DNA of 46,359 nt. Origin: a virus. A program made the translations under genes and the position numbers. The notes under the pieces are model-generated. The model saw only the letters and a program-made list of their open reading frames with translations. It was not told where the DNA came from and made no database searches. The stretch lies in the IMG/VR virus record IMGVR_UViG_3300043468_001166, positions 1-46,359 of that record; one strand, 5' to 3'. Position 1 is the first letter of the stretch. Every line of letters begins with the position of its first letter. Shown piece by piece: positions 29,260-36,178 of the stretch.

Positions 29260-29333
29260 GACTCGGTAGCCCAACTGGCAGAGGCGCAGGATTTAGGTTC
29301 CTGTTGTTGTGGGTTCGACTCCCACCCGGGTCA
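29260..29333 (+). tRNA. tRNA with TAG anticodon (Leu CUA-reading?)
   Basis: 74 nt. Acceptor GACTCGG pairs with CCGGGTC, anticodon stem CAGGA/TCCTG, loop TTTAGGT giving TAG, T-arm GTGGG-TTCGACT-CCCAC. The variable loop is only 5 nt (TTGTT). A TAG anticodon reads CUA (Leu), but bacterial Leu tRNAs normally have a long variable arm like the one at 26014. It could be a Leu tRNA of unusual shape or another isoacceptor with a changed anticodon. Not an amber suppressor, which would need CUA. Confidence 0.85.
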
Positions 29334-29359
29334 TTGGTCTTTTTCTATAGGAGCGCATT

Positions 29360-29671
29360 ATGCGTATTTGGCTCGATGACGTTCGGCCCATGCCGGCTGA
29401 GTGGGACGTATGGCTCAGGACAGCCGAACAAGCTATTCTGGCTATCAAGCTTGGCGGCGTGACGGCTATTTCACTGGACCACGATCTCGGCGACGAGTCT
29501 GCTAAGACCGGCTACGACGTGGCGAAGTTCATCGAAGAAGGAGCCTTTAAGGATACAATAGCTCCCATAGAAATCTACGTCCACACCGCAAACGCGGCGG
29601 GCAGACAAAACATCATCCGTTCGATTCGCAAAGCCGAGAAGTTTTGGCATGAGCGACTCACGCGGACTTGA
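29360..29671 (+). CDS. cREC-type receiver-like protein
   Basis: 103 residues after GGAGCGC. The pattern matches the 'cyclic-phosphate processing receiver' domain: IWLDDVRP at 3-10 (D6, D7), SLDHDLGD at 38-45 (D40, D42), TGYDV and VHTANAAGR near 74-82 (H75). These fit the family's acidic and His positions. The family has been linked by Burroughs and Aravind to RNA-end repair systems. It lies between a tRNA and the tmRNA, which suits that role. Function not shown directly. Confidence 0.75.
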   Translation: MRIWLDDVRPMPAEWDVWLRTAEQAILAIKLGGVTAISLDHDLGDESAKTGYDVAKFIEEGAFKDTIAPIEIYVHTANAAGRQNIIRSIRKAEKFWHERLTRT

Positions 29672-29794
29672 CGATTCGCTTCGGCAAAAACGGTGCTCTG
29701 ATAGTTGGTAGAGCTTAATTGCGTTCAGCCCTAGTCGGTGTGTTTTCCTCCTTTCTTAACACCGGCCAAAAAATGCAGCCGTTTTCTCTTACTC

Positions 29795-30141
29795 GGGGGC
29801 GTACTGGTATCGACAGGATAAAGAAGGTAAAGACTGCGTGTCGTGGTTGATCGGGTGGCCACGTTAAAACTCGATTATGTTTCTAGCTGGCGCACATGCA
29901 CCGGCCCTCGCTGCCTGACCTAGGTTAGGTGGTGAGTGGGGCGTCCTGAGCCCCATCGCCCAATCAGGATGACGCCGATAATCGGCTGATCTGGCCCAGC
30001 AAGAAAGGGCAAGATGGTGGTAGCCCACCTGACGCCGATAATCGGCTAACTTTGGCAGTAGTGTAAACAACAACTGCCTACACACGTAGACGTTTTTACT
30101 AGGCATATCTCTGGACGCGGGTTCGACTCCCGCCGCCTCCA
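29795..30141 (+). ncRNA. ssrA: tmRNA
   Basis: 5' GGGGGCG (29795-29801) pairs with CGCCTCC (30134-30140) to make the tRNA-like acceptor. The 3' GGACGCGGGTTCGACTCCCG is the hallmark tmRNA T-arm. The tag frame starts after TAGCT at GGC 29889 and reads GAHAPALAA to TGA at 29916-29918; the ALAA end is the classic degron. A pseudoknot or hairpin motif TGACGCCGATAATCGGCT is present twice (29972-29989 and 30030-30047). It rescues stalled ribosomes by trans-translation. No CCA is encoded. One-piece form. Confidence 0.95.
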
Positions 30142-30144
30142 CTG

Positions 30145-30205
30145 CACTACCGCGCTTTGACTGCATGGGTAAAACCCTAAGTCAAAGCGCGGTAGTGTTT
30201 TTTTT
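30145..30205 (+). terminator. Perfect 18-bp intrinsic terminator after tmRNA
   Basis: CACTACCGCGCTTTGACT (30145-30162) pairs without mismatch with 30180-30197, followed by eight T. Starts four bases after the tmRNA discriminator. Confidence 0.9.
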
Positions 30206-30210
30206 GTACT

Positions 30211-30241
30211 CCCATCGGCAACGTGCCGGTGGGTTTTTTTG
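30211..30241 (+). terminator. Second tandem terminator
   Basis: CCCATCGGCA (30211-30220) pairs with TGCCGGTGGG (30224-30233) with one T-G, then a T-run. It backs up the preceding terminator and insulates the next gene from tmRNA transcription. Confidence 0.85.
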
Positions 30242-30277
30242 TTGATTATCTTTCCCCAGCAGAAGGAGTTGCTGCAA

Positions 30278-30910
30278 ATGGCAACGAAGGCACGGAGTAA
30301 GAAGTCGCGGATTGCCAATAAGACCGCGATCAAGAAGAAGCAGACGGCCACGAGCGTGAGCCGTATCGATGTCACGAAGGTGGCGACAGGACTTGTGGCG
30401 CAGATCACCGCGGCGCTGAAGCGCTTCGGCAAGGTCGACCATCACAAGCTCCGGACGACTGTTTACGCTAACCGCGAGGTGGCGCTGAACATTCTGCCTG
30501 CGCACGTGCGAGGTGCTTCCAAGCGTGTGGACAACTCTTGTCCGGTCGCGAGGGCGCTGCTCGCGTCGCCGCTTGGTCAGTGGATCACCGACGCACATGT
30601 CGGTAATACCACTGTGCGTGTTTGGAACGCGGCTGTTCCAGACTTGGAGGTTAAGTTCCTGTTGTCCCCTGAGTTGATGTACGCTGTAAAGGCGTGGGAT
30701 CGGCCGAACGGAAAGTGGGAACTTGATCCCGGAGTGTACTGGCTGCACTCGTACCCGCGATCGCTCCGACGTGGTTACGTGGCGCGTGAGCCGCGGACCT
30801 ATTCAGAATCGGGTCCTCGTGTCCGCACGGCGATGCGGCATATCACGCGTCTCAACGACGTGCGGCGCGCGATGGCTTTGTCGGATGTCAAGATGACCAA
30901 GAAGCGCTAA
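30278..30910 (+). CDS. Basic hypothetical protein (210 aa)
   Basis: ATG 30278 chosen for GAAGGAG 9-10 bases upstream. The N-terminus is strongly basic (ATKARSKKSRIANKTAIKKK), and the body ends with MTKKR, consistent with nucleic-acid binding. The middle reads NREVALNILPAHVRGASKRV and later PELMYAVKAWDRPNGKW. No family is recognised. GC-rich codons resemble the genes at 33102 and 34133 rather than the fibre genes. Confidence 0.68.
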   Translation: MATKARSKKSRIANKTAIKKKQTATSVSRIDVTKVATGLVAQITAALKRFGKVDHHKLRTTVYANREVALNILPAHVRGASKRVDNSCPVARALLASPLGQWITDAHVGNTTVRVWNAAVPDLEVKFLLSPELMYAVKAWDRPNGKWELDPGVYWLHSYPRSLRRGYVAREPRTYSESGPRVRTAMRHITRLNDVRRAMALSDVKMTKKR

Positions 30911-30934
30911 ACTCTAGCGCACTGAAAACAAGCT

Positions 30935-31025
30935 CCGCTGCTGGAAAGCGACTCAGCCACCGAGTTGTCAGGTAAAATCGCCCCGTACAGGGGCACAGGG
31001 ACAACCAGCGGATACTTGTTTTTTT
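30935..31025 (+). ncRNA. Structured RNA or terminator with three-way junction
   Basis: CCGCTG (30935-30940) pairs with CAGCGG (31006-31011), and GTTGTC (30964-30969) pairs with the contiguous GACAAC (31000-31005). CCCC (30981-30984) pairs with GGGG (30990-30993), so the whole folds as a junction. A T-run (31018-31025) follows, so it also acts as a terminator. It is too elaborate for a plain terminator; a small ncRNA or cis-element is possible. Confidence 0.5.
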
Positions 31026-31042
31026 AACTACTGGAGCCAAGC

Positions 31043-31501
31043 ATGGACAAGCTGCTGTTTCTTGATGTCGATGGTGTGCTTAACAACGCCCGAATATTAC
31101 GCGCAGAAAGTATTTTTGGGCTCGGTTGCAAGCAATTGAGTCTTCTAAAGCTTATCGTAGCTAACACTTGTTGTGAAATCGTACTCTCGTCAACGTGGCG
31201 ACTGAACGACGAGCATAGAGAAGCGCTGCGTAACGCTTTTGAAGAACACTTAATACCTATGTGGATCGGGCAAACGCCTGATTTGGGCATTTGCATGCGT
31301 CGTGACGAGATACTTTCGTGGATGATTGGGCATGAGGCGCCGGCCAAAGTCGTTATTCTCGACGACGACAAGGACGCAATGCTGGTAAACGCGCCAGAAC
31401 GCTTCCGAGAACGGCTTTTTGTGCACACTAACTTCGATCATGGTCTTACGTTAGACCACGCGGAGGCGATTTTGGAGTTTTTTAAGGAGGACTGTAAGTG
31501 A
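31043..31501 (+). CDS. HAD-like phosphatase (SAK-type)
   Basis: 152 residues. Motif I is FLDVDGVLN with D8 and D10, motif II is IVLSSTWR with S50/T51, and motif III/IV is VVILDDDKD at 103-111. This matches the HAD subfamily called HAD_SAK (Swiss Army Knife RNA repair-like). It would hydrolyse phosphate esters. The family has been tied to RNA repair gene clusters, which fits with the cREC-like and 2H-like proteins here. Stop overlaps the next GTG. Confidence 0.72.
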   Translation: MDKLLFLDVDGVLNNARILRAESIFGLGCKQLSLLKLIVANTCCEIVLSSTWRLNDEHREALRNAFEEHLIPMWIGQTPDLGICMRRDEILSWMIGHEAPAKVVILDDDKDAMLVNAPERFRERLFVHTNFDHGLTLDHAEAILEFFKEDCK

Positions 31502-31710
31502 TTATGCGTCATTTAGAGGCAATGATTCTGCAAGAGCGCGGCGACAACCGAAATCTGCTCGCGGAAATCAAAGAAAAGCTGTCTCCTGAGTCGCAGGAAC
31601 GGCTTTTCCGCCTTTTCCAAGACCATGAGCACGAGATTGGCCGCCTGAAAAGGAAAGCCAGCATGACTTCGGCAGCAATCGCGAGTCATCTGGCTGGTTT
31701 TGGACGCTGA
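31498..31710 (+). CDS. Small helical protein (70 aa)
   Basis: GTG 31498, 7 bases after AAGGAGG and overlapping the previous TGA, is preferred over ATG 31504. 70 charged helical residues (AMILQERGDNRNLLAEIKE); coiled-coil tendency. No domain recognised. Co-transcribed with the HAD-like gene. Confidence 0.63.
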   Translation: MIMRHLEAMILQERGDNRNLLAEIKEKLSPESQERLFRLFQDHEHEIGRLKRKASMTSAAIASHLAGFGR

Positions 31711-31725
31711 AAAGCAGTGTTTTGA

Positions 31726-31805
31726 CGTAACTCCTTATCGCGCAGTAGTTTACGACCGCTGGCATATGCTATTTGTCGTAAATGTCTGTGCGGTAAGGAG
31801 TTACG
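31726..31805 (+). other. Long imperfect hairpin, ~80 nt
   Basis: CGTAACTCCTTA (31726-31737) pairs perfectly with TAAGGAGTTACG (31794-31805). CGCGCAG (31739-31745) pairs with CTGTGCG (31786-31792), and TTTACGAC (31749-31756) pairs with GTCGTAAA (31775-31782), giving 27 pairs. Ends ~30 bases before a T-run and box AGCTAATAGCGC. It may be an RNase III-type processing site or a small RNA. Confidence 0.55.
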
Positions 31806-31855
31806 CAAAATACACCAAACGCAACGATCCGTTTTTTTAGCTAATAGCGCCCCTG

Positions 31856-31861
31856 TATACT
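31856..31861 (+). promoter_or_regulatory. Candidate -10 box (TATACT) before short acidic peptide
   Basis: CTGTATACT lies 25 bases before the ATG at 31886, just after the box AGCTAATAGCGC at 31839-31850. Weak promoter candidate. Confidence 0.3.
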
Positions 31862-31885
31862 CATTTGTTTACACAGGAGGGCGCT

Positions 31886-31957
31886 ATGGATACCTGCAGC
31901 TTCGATTTTGAGGACATTATGTCCTTCCTGTTCGACGACGACTGGGACGCCGAATAG
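31886..31957 (+). CDS. Acidic peptide (23 aa)
   Basis: GGAGGGCGCT precedes the ATG. The 23 residues include CSFDFEDIMSFLF and an acidic end (DDDWDAE). Codon-by-codon it reads without interruption, and the strong ribosome site argues for translation, but with so few codons the call is modest. Confidence 0.42.
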   Translation: MDTCSFDFEDIMSFLFDDDWDAE

Positions 31958-31982
31958 CCCTAAATACCCCCTATGGCGAATA

Positions 31983-32017
31983 GCTAAATATAGGCCAAAA
32001 ACAGGGTATATGAATTG
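31983..32017 (+). promoter_or_regulatory. Copy 2 of the 35-bp promoter-like element, before RNA A
   Basis: GCTAAAT, seven bases, AAAAACAGGG, TATATG, AATTG. The first helix of RNA A (GACGGG at 32017) starts where transcription would begin, about 5-6 bases after the TATATG. Confidence 0.72.
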
Positions 32018-33024
32018 ACGGGGATAATAGGTATTGCCTATAGACCCGTCCCGGAACCCGCTACGGTGAAAGTGGGACCAGACCTGCAGCAGCAGTGTTC
32101 TGGGCTTAATACTGCGGGGAAGCGCCGCAGGGCTGATGATCGGCCGCCACAATCCGTCGGGTCCGTTGCAGTGGACCAGTGAGACGTTAAAACAGAATCT
32201 CGACTGCGCGGCCTAATACGCCGTAACGTTCTGGCTGTAAAGTCAGATCGTTATCCGCACCGCTACAGGTGTGGGTGAGCCGGCCCTTCTCGATGGGGTC
32301 TGGTTTCCCGATGGGGGTGTGCACTCATTAGAGCACCTCCATTAAGACGTTGTGGCGCCTCTTCTGCGCGACCAACGTACGGCCTGTGTCAATATAAGTC
32401 GTACCCAAGGTACGCTTTTGAAACAGGGTTTGCTGCTAATTCCTCCAGCGCAGCACACGGTTTTCGCAAGCCGTCCAATCGGGAGTCGATTCAGTGTAGG
32501 GAGACAAAGTAGCCATGGCGAAATGTTTCCAGCAGTGTTGACAGGGCGTAACGCACCCTGTGTGTGACACACTGCGATCTACAGCTGCAATCGGCTGCGA
32601 ACCCATCTTCGGTTCGTGAGTGGAGGACAATACACGCTAGCCGCAAGGCTGGCACGTCGTTTCTTCCGACGTAGCGGAAGAGGTTTGACCAACAAGCCTA
32701 ACTGTTGGTGATCGTATGTGGGTTAAACCACAAACGTTCGCGAGCCGCTCAGTCGCCAAAGTTCCAAGAGCCCTTAGTTGCGTTACGGAAGTGAAACGCA
32801 ACGGCTAGCCGTGTAGCAGGAACGTGTATTAAGACACGTACACGGCACAATAAACGCCTACCACCGGGCGATATGGCGTGGCTGCCGCACGAGGGAAGTA
32901 ACGTGCGTGGGGACCGGCACCTAGCCGGGGCTGTGGACGCACAGTTGACGCTTAAATGGAAGACGCGGCGAGGTGCACCTCAAAGCGAGCCGGGTTCGAT
33001 TCCCGGCATAGTGTCTAGTTTTTT
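32017..33024 (+). ncRNA. RNA A: ~1.0-kb structured non-coding RNA candidate
   Basis: No convincing reading frame covers this 1-kb gap. Perfect or near-perfect local helices cover it: GACGGG 32017/CCCGTC 32045, CCCGCT 32057/AGTGGG 32071, CTGCGG 32112/CCGCAG 32125, CCGCACC 32255/GGTGTGG 32268, ACGTTG 32347/CAACGT 32373, GCTAGCC 32636 with a GCAA tetraloop and GGCTGGC 32647, GTTGCGTT 32777/AACGCAAC 32795, GCCGTGT 32808/ACACGGC 32840. A long-range helix (ACCAGACC 32077 with GGTCTGGT 32297) closes a domain. A tRNA-type T-arm (GCCGGG/CCCGGC with loop TTCGATT) lies at 32989-33007, followed by a T-run. The nearest known type is GOLLD, which is not confirmed. Confidence 0.72.
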
Positions 33025-33101
33025 GGCAAGGTACCGTTCCCTGCCACCCCATCTGAGGGCTTTTGAACGGACGCGTGTCTCGAAAGAGAAAGGGGAGTGC
33101 T

Positions 33102-33974
33102 ATGAGCACTTTCAAGTCAGTTGTCGCCAGCCCGTTTTACGGGTTCGGCTGGGTCGCTGGTCAGATCAAGAACGGCTACGACAAGGCGGTGAACGCCACG
33201 TCGTCGGCCGCGTCGCAGGTGGCCACCGCCGCCACCTCGACGGCCAAGGCCGCCAAGGCCAAGGCCACCAAGGCGGGCAAGGCCGTGAAGGGCGGCGCCA
33301 AGGCGGCCAAGGCTGCTACGGTTAAGGCCGGCAGCTCGGCCAAGGCGAAGGTTGCGTCCTTCGCCCGCCACGCCGCCGCCGATGCCCGCGGGCTCGGCGC
33401 CATGCTGTTCGGCATGGTCAAAGTGGCCGCCGTGGGCGTTGTCACGATTGCCACCGCGGTTCTCCTCGGTGTCGTCAAGACGGTGGGCTTGGTGGCCCAC
33501 GCCGTGGGGCTGATTGCCCTCGGCGTGGCGGCGTTGGTGGTGACTAGCTTCTCGCTGGTTGCCATTGCAGCGTTCTGCGTGGCGTTTCTCGCAACGCTCG
33601 CCGTGGTGTTCATCGTCCGCGGAATCTTCACAGCGCTCGCGGCTGTGGGGCGGTTTCTGACCGGCGAAGGCGGCATGGTTATCGCGACCGTGTTGCACGA
33701 CCTGTCGGTGTTCTGCTGCTTCCTTGCCGCCGTTTACGCCTGCGTTGCGGTGGCGGCGGTGGCCATTCCGGCGCTCGGGATTGCCGCCGCCAATGCTGCC
33801 GCCGTGGCGGTGATCGCCACGTGGTGTGCCCTGCTGGGCGCGGGAACGGGGATTGCCGGCCTTCTGCTGGAGGCCGCCAACCGCCTCCCGGAGGTTGTGG
33901 TGTATGCGCCGCCCAGTCGGCGTATCCTGCCTAACGACGTCTATCCGGGCGTCATCGGCACCGCGACTGCCTGA
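33102..33974 (+). CDS. Lys/Ala-rich multi-pass membrane protein
   Basis: 290 residues from ATG 33102 after AAGGGGAGTGC. N-terminal ~95 residues are Ala/Lys-rich (AKAAKAKATKAGKAVKGGAK), like histone H1 tails. From about 105 onward, five or six hydrophobic segments (for example VAAVGVVTIATAVLLGVV) span the membrane. High GC at third positions sets it apart from most genes in the window. Possibly a nucleic acid- or membrane-linked shell protein; no family is assigned. Confidence 0.7.
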   Translation: MSTFKSVVASPFYGFGWVAGQIKNGYDKAVNATSSAASQVATAATSTAKAAKAKATKAGKAVKGGAKAAKAATVKAGSSAKAKVASFARHAAADARGLGAMLFGMVKVAAVGVVTIATAVLLGVVKTVGLVAHAVGLIALGVAALVVTSFSLVAIAAFCVAFLATLAVVFIVRGIFTALAAVGRFLTGEGGMVIATVLHDLSVFCCFLAAVYACVAVAAVAIPALGIAAANAAAVAVIATWCALLGAGTGIAGLLLEAANRLPEVVVYAPPSRRILPNDVYPGVIGTATA

Positions 33975-34052
33975 CTAAGGTCGGGTAGTAAACATTGACG
34001 CGCACACACGCGTGGAGGGCAGCAAGCCACCTCCTTACCAAAAAAGAATTGC

Positions 34053-34087
34053 ACGGGCCGGTCACGCCGACGCAGGCCCGTTTCTTT
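34053..34087 (+). terminator. Terminator hairpin downstream of the membrane protein
   Basis: ACGGGCC (34053-34059) pairs with GGCCCGT (34075-34081) and a T-rich tail follows (TTCTTTT). Confidence 0.75.
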
Positions 34088-34132
34088 TATCTATTCCCAA
34101 TCCCACATCCTTAAGAAAGGAACGCGTTAATT

Positions 34133-34759
34133 ATGGGAATTCTGGACACCAAGGCTGCCGTGGCGTGCACGGTTGCTCACGAGTCGATTCAGCAGATGCG
34201 GAAGTATGGCGACCGGCGCTATTACACGCACCCGCTGACGGTGGCCGCGCTCGTGCACACGCTGCCGGGCACGGACGAGGCGATGTTCGCTGCGGCGTGC
34301 CTCCATGACGTCATCGAAGACGTCTACCCGAAGAACCCCGCCTACGGCCCCGCGTGGGTTGCGAACAACTTCGGCGAGGAAGTGCTGCTGCTCGTTCATG
34401 AGCTCACCAACGAGTTCACGAAAGAGCGGTATCCCGACCTCAACCGCAACGAGCGGAAGCGGCGGGAGAGTCTGCGGCTCGCCGACATCTCCGACGCCGC
34501 GAAGGTTGTGAAGCAGGCAGACCTGTATCACAACAGCACGGAGATCAGCCCTGACACCCGCTTCTGGGGTCAATGGTTGAAGGAGAAGAACGAGCTCGAC
34601 GAGCTCATCGGCGCGTGGGAGGACCGCGAGTGCGGCTTCCTCACGGGTGGCGACGTCTGGAGTCTTGTCGGCTCTGGCGAGTTCAAGATGCTCGTCGCTA
34701 CGGCGCACGAGATCGACGAGTTCTACAAGGTCGCCGACTGGGGCCTTGTGACTGCGTAA
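34133..34759 (+). CDS. HD-domain hydrolase, RelA/SpoT-like
   Basis: 208 residues. H33 in RRYYTHPLTVA, H58-D59 in AACLHDVIED and D130 in KQADLYHNS match the metal-binding H...HD...D positions of HD hydrolases, and the layout most resembles the ppGpp hydrolase domain (SpoT/MESH1-like) in 'R..YI.HPl.VA' and 'LHDvvED'. It may degrade (p)ppGpp or another nucleotide. A phage-encoded alarmone hydrolase could relieve stringent response, which is inference. The ribosome site AAGAAAGGAACG precedes the ATG. Confidence 0.78.
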   Translation: MGILDTKAAVACTVAHESIQQMRKYGDRRYYTHPLTVAALVHTLPGTDEAMFAAACLHDVIEDVYPKNPAYGPAWVANNFGEEVLLLVHELTNEFTKERYPDLNRNERKRRESLRLADISDAAKVVKQADLYHNSTEISPDTRFWGQWLKEKNELDELIGAWEDRECGFLTGGDVWSLVGSGEFKMLVATAHEIDEFYKVADWGLVTA

Positions 34760-34770
34760 ACAATTGGCGC

Positions 34771-34800
34771 GGCAGGGAGTCCTGCCCTCCCGCACCTTTT
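34771..34800 (+). terminator. Weak terminator after HD gene
   Basis: GGCAGG (34771-34776) pairs with CCTGCC (34781-34786) with loop GAGT. A C-rich run and TTTTG follow, so this is a low-strength terminator just before the copy-3 box. Confidence 0.45.
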
Positions 34801-34819
34801 GTTTAGCTATTAGCGCGTA

Positions 34820-34854
34820 GCTAAATATACGACAAATAAACGGCATATCTAATG
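34820..34854 (+). promoter_or_regulatory. Copy 3 of the 35-bp promoter-like element
   Basis: GCTAAAT, seven bases, AAATAAACGG, CATATC, TAATG. The box AGCTATTAGCGC sits at 34805-34816. The gene at 34943 starts 89 bases downstream. Confidence 0.73.
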
Positions 34855-34942
34855 AGTACCGGGAATCATATTGCCACTGGTACTTGAGTTTTAAGCCGCA
34901 CATCCGGCTAGCTCCACAAGGCAATTCTGAAGGAGCCCACAA

Positions 34943-35365
34943 ATGGCATCTATCTACACCGCCGTCCTCCTGACCGAAGAGTCCCGCCAGAACCTGATCG
35001 CGTTCTACGGTCTCACGTCGTTCTACGCGGAGGGTTGGGTCATCAAGGCCCACCACATGACGATCGATACCAAGTCTGCGGATAAGGCCGGCGTCGCGGA
35101 CTTGGTCGGCAAAGAGTTCACGATGGACGTGACCGCCGTCGGCAGGCTCATGGTGGACGACACCCGCGGCATCGTCGCCGTGACTGTCGAGACTGCGGCC
35201 CCGTCGAAAAACGCCATCAAGCACGTCACGGTGGCGCACGCGGATGGCGTCAAGCCTATGATGTCTAACAACATCACCGACTGGCGGCCCGTCAAGCCGG
35301 GCACGCTCACGCTCACGGGCGTCGTGTGCATGCTTGAGTCGGCTCCCGTGCCGGCGAAGAGCTGA
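34943..35365 (+). CDS. 2H phosphoesterase-like protein
   Basis: 140 residues after AAGGAG. Two H-x-T motifs (H38-M-T40 and H94-V-T96) with hydrophobic neighbours (HHMTI, HVTVA) match the 2H phosphoesterase signature for 2',3'-cyclic phosphate or 2'-5' RNA ends. Short length fits a minimal single-domain 2H protein. It would process RNA ends, consistent with the HAD- and cREC-like genes upstream. Confidence 0.78.
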   Translation: MASIYTAVLLTEESRQNLIAFYGLTSFYAEGWVIKAHHMTIDTKSADKAGVADLVGKEFTMDVTAVGRLMVDDTRGIVAVTVETAAPSKNAIKHVTVAHADGVKPMMSNNITDWRPVKPGTLTLTGVVCMLESAPVPAKS

Positions 35366-35410
35366 ACACTCGCGGCGGCTTACAACGCCGCGCAGTAGGT
35401 CTGCATAGAC

Positions 35411-35445
35411 CAGCCCCCAAACCGAAAGGTGCGGGGGCTTTTTTT
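35411..35445 (+). terminator. Strong terminator after 2H gene
   Basis: AGCCCCC (35412-35418) pairs with GGGGGCT (35433-35439), then seven T to 35445. The box AGCTATCAGCGC begins at the next base (35446). Confidence 0.9.
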
Positions 35446-35459
35446 AGCTATCAGCGCGT

Positions 35460-35494
35460 GCTAAATATGGAACAAATGCGCGGCATATTGATTG
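35460..35494 (+). promoter_or_regulatory. Copy 4 of the 35-bp promoter-like element
   Basis: GCTAAAT, seven bases, AAATGCGCGG, CATATT, GATTG. Preceded by the box AGCTATCAGCGC at 35446-35457 and a terminator. The small gene at 35552 starts 58 bases after it. Confidence 0.75.
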
Positions 35495-35551
35495 TGCGCC
35501 AGTGATTTTTTGTTGGCGCGGGTTTGTTGACAACTGCAAAAGGACCTTGCG

Positions 35552-35653
35552 GTGTTTGAATTCTTTGACAACATGTCGCTCAGCTCCTTGATGGCGTTCG
35601 CGTTAAGTACGTCATGGGTGCTTAGTTCTTTGTGTGAATTGTTCGAGGAGTAA
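35552..35653 (+). CDS. Short peptide (33 aa)
   Basis: GTG 35552, 7 bases after AAAAGGA. 33 residues with a Leu/Ser-rich amphipathic part (SLSSLMAFALSTSWVLSS). It lies 58 bases after a promoter element, as do the genes at 24332 and 37313, supporting it as a real first gene. Confidence 0.5.
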   Translation: MFEFFDNMSLSSLMAFALSTSWVLSSLCELFEE

Positions 35654-35678
35654 CGCTCTTTAAGAAGGGAGTCGTCCG

Positions 35679-36176
35679 GTGGATATTTTTCTAGACATAA
35701 AAAGGCAGCAAGAATACGCGAAACAGCTGGAAGACGGCGACAGGCGTAACGTGGAAGACTGGGCCCGCAACCAAGAGCGCCGTAATGAGGCAAAGCGCCG
35801 CGGCCTTTTTCAGCGCGATAAGCCCAAAGAGCGCCGCATTGCTATTTTTCAGCGCTGGCAAAAAATGCGTAAAGCGAGTGCCATCAAGCTGCGCGCCCCG
35901 GACGGCGACTCTAGGTTTTGTTTATGTAAATGCGGTCGGCCCAAGGCGTGCGCACAAACGCACTGCTACGACTGTCAGGACATGATGTTTATTGTCCGGC
36001 ACAGGATACCAATGTCTGGCGCAGTAGAAGTCGAAAAGCGATATGGGCGAATATACGAAACGCCCCTGCTGCGCCACGACATCGACTACCGATCGTCTAG
36101 GTACGAGGACAGTGAGAACTTCGGTAGCCTCCACAATGTGATTCGGGCGATGGAAGACTCCCTAGCGTACGATTAA
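35679..36176 (+). CDS. Basic Zn-finger-like protein (165 aa)
   Basis: GTG 35679 with AAGGGA 10 bases upstream. N-terminal half is a charged coil rich in R, K, E and Q (KRQQEYAKQLEDGDRRNV). A Cys cluster (CLCKCGRPKACAQTHCYDC) near 81-99 probably binds zinc. It may bind nucleic acid. No family is assigned. Confidence 0.68.
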   Translation: MDIFLDIKRQQEYAKQLEDGDRRNVEDWARNQERRNEAKRRGLFQRDKPKERRIAIFQRWQKMRKASAIKLRAPDGDSRFCLCKCGRPKACAQTHCYDCQDMMFIVRHRIPMSGAVEVEKRYGRIYETPLLRHDIDYRSSRYEDSENFGSLHNVIRAMEDSLAYD

Positions 36177-36178
36177 AC

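Noticed and set aside
29691-29740. A tRNA-like D-arm (GCTC/GAGC with a GG-containing loop) before the tmRNA
   Set aside because: I find no anticodon stem, T-arm or acceptor pairing. It may be a decayed tRNA piece but is not supported.
32352-32567. A 71-residue frame inside RNA A
   Set aside because: No ribosome site, no domain, and it covers several helices of the structured RNA.
32850-33010. A complete tRNA around the T-arm in RNA A
   Set aside because: No 5' acceptor strand matching CATAGTG and no 7-base anticodon loop were found; only the T-arm is real.
34127-35239. A 370-residue antisense frame opposite the HD and 2H genes
   Set aside because: It follows from GC-rich codons of the two real genes, has no ribosome site or domain, and crosses a terminator and promoter element.
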